In this document: piece by piece, positions 14,273 through 19,851 of the stretch
Numbering within the stretch: position 1 is the stretch's first letter
Layout: every line of letters begins with the position of its first letter
NCBI GenBank assembly: GCA_023424865.1
Contig: JAFADM010000380.1
Location: forward strand, 1 to 19,851
Reading direction: 5' to 3'
Length of the DNA stretch: 19,851 nt
Source of the DNA: Bacillota bacterium
GTDB lineage: Bacteria; Bacillota_A; Clostridia; DSM-8532
Notes under the pieces: model-generated
Database searches by the model: none
What the model was told of the DNA's origin: nothing
What the model saw: only the letters and a program-made list of their open reading frames with translations
Translations under genes and position numbers: made by a program

Positions 14273-15002
14273 AATATGGGCCCCTGATGATGCGGTATGG
14301 ACTGCTTGGGCAAAGCCGGTTTTATTTATGGATGCACCCGGCAGCATAGATATTGATTTTGCAATACCCGACTGGAATTGGATAACTCATGCGGATTACA
14401 ATACAATGCTTATTCTTGATTTACCCGGAAAAGAAGGGGTTGAGGAAGGGCTTGCGCTGGCACGTTTGGGTTATCGGCCGGTTCCGCTTTACAACGGTGT
14501 TTTGGGCCCAATCCCTTCCATGGTAACAAGAGCAGATAAGATCGCAAAAGCTCTCCAGCTTGCCTCCAGAGAGCTTTCCACCCTTACGCTCCGAAAGGAT
14601 GCTCCGCCGGTTTTTTTACTGGATTCCAACCGAATGAGTCCAAGTGGCACCATGCCAGGAAAATTTGATAACCGGTGGTGTGTTTTCCCTCAGGATATGC
14701 CCTCTGCTGCTTTTCTTGCAGAAAACAAAATCCATAAAATCATTCTTCATGCTGCTTCCCTTCAAAATGATTTGTCTCATATTTTGAGGCGTTATCAGGA
14801 AAAGGGGATAAAGATTTATCAATATACGGGAAAAGGTCCAATAAAGGAAATAGAAGTAGTAAAGCCCTCCAGGTTCAAAAGCCTTCTCTACAGGTTTTCC
14901 GTCATACTGGGACTAAGGCGCAATGCTGCCGGAGGCTTTGGGGGAAAAATACCTGAGCCCACTCAAAGCAGCTCCGGCGGAAGGTATTATGGTATGGGGT
15001 AG
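14247..15002 (+). CDS. Unknown protein with Gly/Ser/Tyr-rich C-terminal tail, partner of the ATP-grasp ligase
   Basis: A 251-residue protein I cannot assign to a named family. Residues 1-205 look globular and soluble, with Trp-rich PDWNWITHADYN at 41-52, LGYRPVPLYNGVLGPIPS at 74-91, LLDSNRMSPSGTMPGKFDNR at 124-143 and FPQDMPSAAFL at 147-157. Residues 206-224 form a basic, partly hydrophobic stretch, then the tail AGGFGGKIPEPTQ plus SSSGGRYYGMG runs to the stop. No signal peptide is seen. The ATG lies 26 bp inside the ligase gene with GGAAGGGAT 7 nt upstream, so the two proteins should be made together in similar amounts. A GGFG-type tail next to a peptide ligase suggests the tail could be modified; this is inference. 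It could instead be a structural partner. Confidence 0.75.
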   Translation: MKDNLETYKIWAPDDAVWTAWAKPVLFMDAPGSIDIDFAIPDWNWITHADYNTMLILDLPGKEGVEEGLALARLGYRPVPLYNGVLGPIPSMVTRADKIAKALQLASRELSTLTLRKDAPPVFLLDSNRMSPSGTMPGKFDNRWCVFPQDMPSAAFLAENKIHKIILHAASLQNDLSHILRRYQEKGIKIYQYTGKGPIKEIEVVKPSRFKSLLYRFSVILGLRRNAAGGFGGKIPEPTQSSSGGRYYGMG

Positions 15003-15081
15003 GGCCTGCATCCCTGGAACACTTCTCTTTTTTATCAGGAGCGGGCCGGGATATGTCTTGTAAAGTAGAGGAGGGTATGCC

Positions 15082-15558
15082 ATGAAAAAATTAGGTATTA
15101 TGCTTTCTTTTATTTTGCTGTTATCCATGATGTCGGCAATACTGCTCCTATTATTTCAAGGCAAAAAAAATCCGGTTCTTACAGCCAGTGAAATAAAAAG
15201 CAGCGAAATTACCCTGATTCAGGCGTCTCTATCCTATAATGATAATCCAAATGGCATCAATGAAGCCAAATTTATAAATGGAAAAAAAGAGATACAAAAA
15301 TGGCTGAAAGCTTTTAAGAACAGTTCTATTGGGGAAGAAACAGAGTCCGTTTACGGTAATTGCAGCCTGTTTCGTTTCTTTTCAGATGACAGGCTGATAA
15401 AGGAATTGCGCTTTTACAATATAAAAGCCTCGTCCATCTTTTTAATTCAAGACAACCGTTGTTTTACCAGTACCTTTTATGGGGACAGTCCCTGGACATT
15501 GTACAAAGAATCAGAATCGCCTGTATTATTTGTAGATAAAAACTTTAATACCCCATAA
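15082..15558 (+). CDS. Small membrane-anchored protein of unknown function
   Basis: A 158-residue protein with one N-terminal hydrophobic segment (about 5-25) and KK before it, then a soluble domain of about 130 residues that should lie outside the membrane. There is no lipobox cysteine, so it is a signal-anchor or secreted protein. I do not recognise a family. GAGGAGGG lies 6 nt before the ATG. It follows the tail-bearing gene by 79 bp and precedes a shared terminator, so it is probably the last gene of the same unit; the wider gap and lack of overlap make its membership less certain than for the first three. Confidence 0.7.
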   Translation: MKKLGIMLSFILLLSMMSAILLLLFQGKKNPVLTASEIKSSEITLIQASLSYNDNPNGINEAKFINGKKEIQKWLKAFKNSSIGEETESVYGNCSLFRFFSDDRLIKELRFYNIKASSIFLIQDNRCFTSTFYGDSPWTLYKESESPVLFVDKNFNTP

Positions 15559-15574
15559 GGCTAACCGAATTCAG

Positions 15575-15617
15575 AAAGCCCCTCATTTCCGGAACAAATT
15601 TGGACATGAGGGGCTTT
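15575..15617. terminator. Bidirectional terminator between the ligase cluster and the rib operon
   Basis: AAAGCCCCTCAT (15575-15586) pairs perfectly with ATGAGGGGCTTT (15606-15617) over 12 bp. The A/T ends of the stem supply a short U run on either strand. It stands between converging transcription units. Confidence 0.75.
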
Positions 15618-15649
15618 GACATATGACATGCATATCCAGCAGATCCTAG

Positions 15650-15781
15650 CTATCGGATAATGGAACTAATCCCGTTTAAACGATCTCTTTTCGACTGAGA
15701 CAGCAAAGGCATAAAGTTTTCCCACAGGTCTTTTACTGAAAAGCCCAGCCATCTGCCGTCATAAATAAAATCAAATTTGCC
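15650..15781 (-). pseudogene. Protein-like open frame directly after ribH, possible gene remnant
   Basis: Two TAA codons end ribH (15785-15787 and 15782-15784). The same frame then stays open for 43 codons to TAG at 15650-15652, with well-mixed residues including YDGRWLGFSVKDLWENFMPL. It has no start codon at its head and no ribosome site, so it is not an intact gene. It may be the 3' end of a lost gene or a chance frame. Confidence 0.35.
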
Positions 15782-15784
15782 TTA

Positions 15785-16252
15785 TTAGTCTTCCATATCT
15801 CGAATCAGGTTTACCATTTCGATTGCACCAACCGCACAGTCGAAGCCCTTATTGCCAGCCTTGGTACCAGCTCGCTCAATCGCTTGCTCAATATTCTCGG
15901 TTGTCAACACGCCGAATATGACGGGAATATCACAGTTCAGGGATATATGTGCAATCCCCTTGGATACTTCACTGCACACATAGTCGTAGTGGGTAGTGCT
16001 GCCACGAATCACGGCACCAAGGCAAATGATCGCATCATATTTTCCGCTTTTCGCCATTTTGGAAGCAATGAGCGGAATTTCAAATGCGCCGGGAACCCAA
16101 GCAATGTCAACGTTGTCCTCACTGACCTCATGGCGCTTCAGTCCATCAAGAGCGCCGCCAAGCAGCTTGCTTGTTATAAATTCATTAAACCGTGCGGCAA
16201 CAATACCCATCCTAATATCCTTAGCTACAAGTTTTCCTTCAAAAATTTTCAT
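15785..16252 (-). CDS. ribH: 6,7-dimethyl-8-ribityllumazine synthase
   Basis: A 155-residue enzyme, normal family length, that joins 5-amino-6-ribitylamino-uracil and 3,4-dihydroxy-2-butanone 4-phosphate to give the lumazine precursor of riboflavin; family members assemble into pentamers or 60-subunit shells. Family signatures are [14 protein letters not shown] (18-31), WVPGAFEIP (52-60), the [16 protein letters not shown] phosphate-binding and catalytic segment (83-98) and [11 protein letters not shown] (114-124). Last gene of the operon, 20 bp after ribBA, with AAGGAG before the ATG. Confidence 0.97.
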   Translation of the reverse strand: MKIFEGKLVAKDIRMGIVAARFNEFITSKLLGGALDGLKRHEVSEDNVDIAWVPGAFEIPLIASKMAKSGKYDAIICLGAVIRGSTTHYDYVCSEVSKGIAHISLNCDIPVIFGVLTTENIEQAIERAGTKAGNKGFDCAVGAIEMVNLIRDMED

Positions 16253-16272
16253 TGTTGTAATCTCCTTTTCAC

Positions 16273-17472
16273 TTAATAATGTAAGATATGACCCATCTTT
16301 TTCTCCTTGGTTTTCAGATAGAACAGGTCGTGATCAGTGGCTTCCATTTCTATTGGAACGCGTTCAATAATTTCCATGCCAAACCCGGAAAGCTGATAAA
16401 CCTTATCCGGATTGTTTGTGAGCAGGCGCAAGGTCTTTGCTCCAAGGTCATGTAAAATCTGTGCGCCGATGAAATATTCTCGCATATCTCCCGGAAAACC
16501 AAGGGCAAGATTTGCTTCCAGAGTATCCATGCCTTGCTCCTGAAGGGCATAGGCCCGCAGCTTATTAATCAAACCAATTCCACGACCTTCCTGACGCATG
16601 TAAAGCAGAATACCTCGCCCCTCCTTTTCAATTTGCGTCATAGCTGCCGCAAACTGCTGGCCGCAGTCACAGCGCAGGGAACCGAAAGCATCCCCCGTCA
16701 GGCACTCGGAATGAACACGGCATAAAAGATTTTCCCCGTTGCCAATCTCACCTTTGACTAATGCCACATGATGTTCTCCGTTTAGCTTGCTAATGTAGCC
16801 GTAAGCCTTGAAATCACCATATTTTAAAGGCAGGAGAGTACAGGTTATCTGCTCCACAAGCTTTTCATTTCTTTTGCGGTATTCCTGAAGGGCTTTTATA
16901 GTAATCATTTTAAGACTCCACTTTTGCGCAAGCGCCATCAGCTCCGGCGTACGCATCATGGTTCCGTCCTCCCTCATAATTTCGCAGCAAAGGCCGCATT
17001 CCTTTAATCCCGCCAGCCGCATCAAATCCACGGTAGCCTCGGTATGTCCGTTTCGCACCAGTACACCGTTTTTCTTTGCGCGCAGCGGAAACATATGACC
17101 GGGACGACGGAAATCCTCCGGCTTGGCACCGTCCGTTACACATTTCAAAGCTGTAATGCTCCGCTCGGCTGCTGAAATGCCGGTGGTGGTATCCACATGA
17201 TCAACGGATACTGTGAACGCTGTTTCGTGGTTATCTTTGTTGTCGCTGACCATTTGGGGGAATTGCAGCTTTTGACAAAGGGCTTCGCTCATAGGCATAC
17301 AAATCAGACCCTTCCCATGCACCGCCATAAAATTGACATTTTCAGTTGTGGCAAACTCAGCCGCGCAGATAAAGTCACCCTCGTTTTCTCTGTCCTCATC
17401 ATCCGTAACCAGAATGATTTTTCCAAGGCGAAGGTCAGCCATCGCCTCTTCAATAGTGTTAAATTGAAACAT
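16273..17472 (-). CDS. ribBA: Bifunctional 3,4-dihydroxy-2-butanone-4-phosphate synthase / GTP cyclohydrolase II
   Basis: A 399-residue fusion supplying both branches of riboflavin synthesis. The N-terminal DHBP synthase domain (about 1-200) has the acidic loop [11 protein letters not shown] (24-34) and the HTEATVDL segment (143-150). The C-terminal GTP cyclohydrolase II domain (about 205-399) has the zinc cysteines C257, C268 and C270 in the [18 protein letters not shown] stretch, and the [12 protein letters not shown] catalytic segment. The length is normal for Firmicute RibBA. It follows ribE by 11 bp; AGGAGG overlaps the ribE stop codon region. Confidence 0.97.
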   Translation of the reverse strand: MFQFNTIEEAMADLRLGKIILVTDDEDRENEGDFICAAEFATTENVNFMAVHGKGLICMPMSEALCQKLQFPQMVSDNKDNHETAFTVSVDHVDTTTGISAAERSITALKCVTDGAKPEDFRRPGHMFPLRAKKNGVLVRNGHTEATVDLMRLAGLKECGLCCEIMREDGTMMRTPELMALAQKWSLKMITIKALQEYRKRNEKLVEQITCTLLPLKYGDFKAYGYISKLNGEHHVALVKGEIGNGENLLCRVHSECLTGDAFGSLRCDCGQQFAAAMTQIEKEGRGILLYMRQEGRGIGLINKLRAYALQEQGMDTLEANLALGFPGDMREYFIGAQILHDLGAKTLRLLTNNPDKVYQLSGFGMEIIERVPIEMEATDHDLFYLKTKEKKMGHILHY

Positions 17473-17483
17473 GTTATTTCCTC

Positions 17484-18122
17484 CTAAAAGCCGTGTTCCG
17501 CAAGAAACCGGGCTGTGATAGTGTTGCTTTGAGTTTCTTTTCCCATTAGGCGTTCCACATATTTGCCGATGCAGTCATTTTCCAAATTGACCAAATCCCC
17601 AACGTGGCGGCCGGATAGAGTTGTTAACGAAGCCGTGTGAGGTATGATGGCTATGCTGAAACTGTCTTTATACACCCTTGCCACTGTCAGACTGATCCCG
17701 TCAATGGCAATTGAGCCCTTTTCAATGATGTAGCTAAGAACCGGCAAGGGTGTTTTGACCGTATACCAAACTGCGTTATCATCTCTGTGAATATTTAAAA
17801 CTGTGCCGGTGCCGTCAATATGCCCGGATACGATATGTCCGCCAAACCTGCCGTTTGCGGGCATAGCCCGTTCCAGATTAACAGGACTTCCGATCCGAAG
17901 GCTTCCAAGGGAAGAACGGTTCAGGGTTTCATGCATCACATCAGCCGCAAAGCCGTTTGAGAAAATGGAGGTAACCGTAAGGCAGACACCGTTCACTGCA
18001 ATGCTGTCGCCAAGTTGAATGTCCTGCATGATCTTCCATGACTGAACCGATAGAACAGCTGAGCTCCTCCCTTTATGGATATTCAGTATTTTGCCGATTT
18101 CTTCTATGATTCCTGTAAACAT
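17484..18122 (-). CDS. ribE: Riboflavin synthase, alpha subunit
   Basis: A 212-residue enzyme that dismutates two molecules of dimethylribityllumazine to riboflavin and the pyrimidine substrate of RibH. It opens with the family signature [12 protein letters not shown] and consists of two tandem lumazine-binding barrels (about 1-96 and 97-195), each with a [12 protein letters not shown] or [12 protein letters not shown] strand. H and S residues near [17 protein letters not shown] (91-107) mark the domain boundary. The start lies 19 bp inside ribD, with GAGGTG 6 nt upstream, so the two are translationally coupled. Confidence 0.97.
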   Translation of the reverse strand: MFTGIIEEIGKILNIHKGRSSAVLSVQSWKIMQDIQLGDSIAVNGVCLTVTSIFSNGFAADVMHETLNRSSLGSLRIGSPVNLERAMPANGRFGGHIVSGHIDGTGTVLNIHRDDNAVWYTVKTPLPVLSYIIEKGSIAIDGISLTVARVYKDSFSIAIIPHTASLTTLSGRHVGDLVNLENDCIGKYVERLMGKETQSNTITARFLAEHGF

Positions 18123-19204
18123 TGAAGCACCTCGCTTTCCAATAAAACATCTTCATCCACCTGTGTGATGACCGGCTTGCTTAGCAGAAAAGCTCCCTCG
18201 GGGCAATCGACGCCCAAGCCGTCTACCGGAGTCTTTCCACTGCCGCCAAACAGCTTGGGAGCGATATATGCCTGCACCTTATTTACAATACCGCTTTGCA
18301 GGGCCGACCAATTCAGTGTACTGCCCCCCTCCAGCAAAAGACTGTCAATCTGCTTTTTACCCAAACTTTTCAGCAAGGTGTTTAAGTCGATATGGTTATC
18401 CTTTTGAGGAAGTACCATGATCTCGCAGCCTGCATCCAGATACGGCTGATGCCTGTTGGTATCTGTTATAGCCGTAGCAATGAGAGTAGGGGCAATATCG
18501 CTTGTAGTGACAATTTTTGATTGCTGCGGCGTTCTCAGACCGGTATCACATATGATGCGCAGTGGATTTCTGCTGTTCTCCAGTCGGCAGGTCAGCATGG
18601 GGTCATCTGTGATAACCGTGCCGACACCGACCATGACGGCAGAATAACGGTGCCGATCCTCATGAACACGCCGAAGTGAGGCCGAGCCGGTGATCCATTG
18701 GGATTTGCCGGTGCGCGTAGCGATTTTTCCGTCCATGGTCATGGCATATTTCATGATCACATAGGGCGTTCTGTTTTGAATGTAATGAAAAAAGCTTTCA
18801 TTGAGCTTGTCACACTCATTTTTTGCTACATTTTCCACTACCTCAATACCGTGAGAATACAGAATTGCAATACCTTTTCCGGAGACCAGCGGATTGGGAT
18901 CGGAAGAACCGACTACCACACGGCTAATGCCGCTTTCAATGATTGATTCGGTACAGGGTGGTGTTCTTCCATGATGACAGCAGGGTTCCATCGTCACATA
19001 AAGGGTTGCGCCGGCAGTTGATGTTTGACAGTTTGCAAGTGCGTTTTGTTCTGCGTGGCGTTCTCCGTACTTTTTGTGGTAGCCCTGTCCGATAATCTTG
19101 CCGTCCTTCACAAGTATCGCACCAACCATGGGGTTTGGATTTACCCATCCGCTGCCCTGCCTTGCAAGCTGAATTGCAAGACGCATGTATTCAATTTCAT
19201 CCAT
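18104..19204 (-). CDS. ribD: Bifunctional pyrimidine deaminase / reductase of riboflavin synthesis
   Basis: A 366-residue enzyme performing steps two and three after GTP cyclohydrolase II. The N-terminal deaminase (about 1-145) has the zinc site H50-A-E52 and C75...C84 in the TMEPCCHHGRTPPC segment (71-84). The C-terminal NADPH-dependent reductase (about 148-366) starts at VIMKYAMTMDGKIAT and contains the LLLEGGSTLN motif near 290-300. First gene of the operon. ATG 19202-19204 has GGAGG 6 nt upstream, and the leader carries an FMN riboswitch. Confidence 0.97.
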   Translation of the reverse strand: MDEIEYMRLAIQLARQGSGWVNPNPMVGAILVKDGKIIGQGYHKKYGERHAEQNALANCQTSTAGATLYVTMEPCCHHGRTPPCTESIIESGISRVVVGSSDPNPLVSGKGIAILYSHGIEVVENVAKNECDKLNESFFHYIQNRTPYVIMKYAMTMDGKIATRTGKSQWITGSASLRRVHEDRHRYSAVMVGVGTVITDDPMLTCRLENSRNPLRIICDTGLRTPQQSKIVTTSDIAPTLIATAITDTNRHQPYLDAGCEIMVLPQKDNHIDLNTLLKSLGKKQIDSLLLEGGSTLNWSALQSGIVNKVQAYIAPKLFGGSGKTPVDGLGVDCPEGAFLLSKPVITQVDEDVLLESEVLQCLQES

Positions 19205-19222
19205 ATAGCACCTCCGTAGAAT

Positions 19223-19252
19223 GAAAAAATACCCCGAACAAAATGTTCAGGG
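19223..19252 (-). terminator. Terminator hairpin just before ribD
   Basis: On the minus strand CCCTGAACA pairs with TGTTCGGGG (9 bp, one wobble) around TTT, followed by TATTTTTT. The U tract ends about 8 nt before the ribD ribosome binding site. It is the last of three hairpins after the aptamer and the one with the best terminator form next to the gene. Confidence 0.7.
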
Positions 19253-19308
19253 CAAGAGAGAGGAATGACGGTTTAATCACGCGTACGCAGGAAACATCCC
19301 GCAAAAGA

Positions 19309-19336
19309 AGCCTTGAACATATAACTGTTCAAGGCT
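19309..19336. terminator. Second hairpin of the rib leader
   Basis: AGCCTTGAAC (19309-19318) pairs with GTTCAAGGCT (19327-19336) around an 8-nt loop. On the minus strand TCTTTT follows. Its 5' arm on the minus strand can also pair with the 3' arm of the hairpin at 19223-19252 over about 9 bp, so the two may be alternatives. Confidence 0.6.
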
Positions 19337-19371
19337 TTTATAAAGCGAGTCGAAATTACGCTGCAGGATAT

Positions 19372-19410
19372 ATAAAATAAAAGCTCTGAAATGGCAATTC
19401 ATTTCAGAGC
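19372..19410 (-). terminator. First terminator downstream of the FMN aptamer
   Basis: On the minus strand GCTCTGAAATG pairs perfectly with CATTTCAGAGC (11 bp) around a 6-nt loop, followed by TTTTATTTTATA. It lies about 40 nt after the aptamer, as expected of an FMN-responsive expression platform. Confidence 0.8.
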
Positions 19411-19448
19411 ACAAATTCTTATCCACGCAAAAACGCAAATCTTCCTTT

Positions 19449-19553
19449 ATCTTCTACTATCAGACTATACTGTCGGCTTCGGAATTTAACCGAATCAACC
19501 TTGCGGTTCGTGGGCTGTACCACCGGTCGGGAATTTCACCTTGCCCCGAAGAT
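19449..19553 (-). ncRNA. FMN riboswitch aptamer (RFN element)
   Basis: On the minus strand the conserved RFN blocks appear in order: ATCTTCGGGGCAAGGTGAAA, TTCCCGACCGGTGGTACAGC, CCACGAACCG, TCGGTTAAATTCCGAAGCCG and ACAGTATAGTCTGATA, closed by GAAGAT. ATCTTC (19548-19553) and GAAGAT (19449-19454) form P1. FMN binding should favour the downstream terminator and shut off ribD-ribE-ribBA-ribH. Confidence 0.97.
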
Positions 19554-19570
19554 TTTATTCAATTGAAATT

Positions 19571-19599
19571 ATTATACCTTTGACTTTAAGACCTGTCAA
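19571..19599 (-). promoter_or_regulatory. Consensus sigma-A promoter of the rib operon
   Basis: On the minus strand TTGACA (19594-19599), a 17-bp spacer and TATAAT (19571-19576) make a perfect consensus. The predicted start is about 10 nt before the aptamer. CTGAACCG occurs twice just upstream (19609-19616 and 19632-19639) and may be incidental. Confidence 0.9.
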
Positions 19600-19673
19600 T
19601 AAAATCCCTGAACCGTACCCTCACCGGCGACTGAACCGCCCCATCAGCGAATTCCAACTCTGCCGCGCAAGTA

Positions 19674-19705
19674 AAAAAACAAGGCGGACAGCCGAAGCTG
19701 TCCGC
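19674..19705 (-). terminator. UUCG terminator of a minus-strand gene beyond the right edge
   Basis: On the minus strand GCGGACAGC pairs with GCTGTCCGC (9 bp) around TTCG, then CTTGTTTTTTT. The bases from 19706 to 19851 hold no convincing coding frame, so the terminated gene must lie outside the window. The right-end stretch 19600-19851 otherwise holds only the rib promoter's upstream DNA. Confidence 0.8.
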
Positions 19706-19851
19706 ACCATTACAGGAATTTATACCCGGTTCACTTTTTATTCCTATAATCCCCCATAAAAACGGCCTGCCTTTCTTTATAAAAAGAAGTTCCATAAGAT
19801 AAAGCTTGCCGCCAAGGGGGGCTTTCATTAATAGCTATTTAAAAGCTGCCT

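Noticed and set aside
15884..16370. Two long + strand frames (130 and 124 codons) opposite ribH and the end of ribBA
   Set aside because: They are antisense to strongly conserved rib genes and overlap each other in different frames, as codon-bias shadows do.
19586..19828. An 80-codon minus-strand frame at the right edge
   Set aside because: It runs through a UUCG terminator with a T tract and into the rib promoter, and its start has no ribosome site.
1..19851. CRISPR arrays, tRNA genes, insertion sequences or phage attachment sites
   Set aside because: No regularly spaced repeats, cloverleaf with a GTTCRA-type T-loop, transposase-like protein or terminal inverted repeats were seen. The only tandem array is the 17-bp one at 2536-2620.

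Overview
The window looks like a chromosomal segment of a low-to-mid GC Firmicute, probably a Clostridia-type organism. The evidence is strong AGGAGG-type ribosome binding sites throughout, sigma-A-like promoters, a tryptophan T-box leader, an FMN riboswitch in front of a ribD-ribE-ribBA-ribH operon, and an LplABC-type sugar transporter paired with a membrane-bound AraC regulator. I cannot name the species. There are no rRNA or tRNA genes, CRISPR arrays, insertion sequences or phage genes. Nearly all genes look intact; the exceptions are a gene cut by the left edge and a short protein-like remnant after ribH.

Layout. 1-131 is the tail of an unidentified + strand gene, followed by a cluster of terminator hairpins (131-304). 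304-6360 is a minus-strand unit, in transcription order: lipoprotein solute-binding protein, permease, permease, two-TM AraC regulator. It has a promoter near 6427-6454, a stable hairpin after the binding-protein gene, and an 85-bp gap before the regulator that reads as five degenerate 17-bp units. 6591-8475 is a + strand transcription unit: promoter, T-box leader with a UGG (Trp) specifier, an orphan TrpB2-type tryptophan synthase beta subunit, and a UUCG terminator. 8476-8813 has no convincing gene but holds an isolated operator-like dyad. 8814-10388 (minus) is a multi-pass membrane protein resembling GT-C glycosyltransferases. Divergent from it, a TetR regulator (10742-11359) overlaps an L-2-amino-thiazoline-4-carboxylate hydrolase-family gene (11349-11963).

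12134-15558 is the most interesting part: four consecutive + strand genes. They encode an eight-TM protein with DUF350-like internal repeats, a glutathionylspermidine-synthase-like ATP-grasp ligase, a 251-residue unknown protein whose start overlaps the ligase gene and whose C-terminus is a Gly/Ser/Tyr-rich tail, and a small membrane-anchored protein. The arrangement recalls the enterobacterial yjfL/yjfM/yjfC neighbourhood. I infer a membrane-associated peptide-ligase system in which the tail could be the substrate.

15785-19204 is the riboflavin operon on the minus strand. It starts from a consensus promoter at 19571-19599 and has a 105-nt FMN aptamer followed by three successive hairpins before ribD. 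Together RibBA, RibD, RibH and RibE convert GTP and ribulose 5-phosphate to riboflavin.
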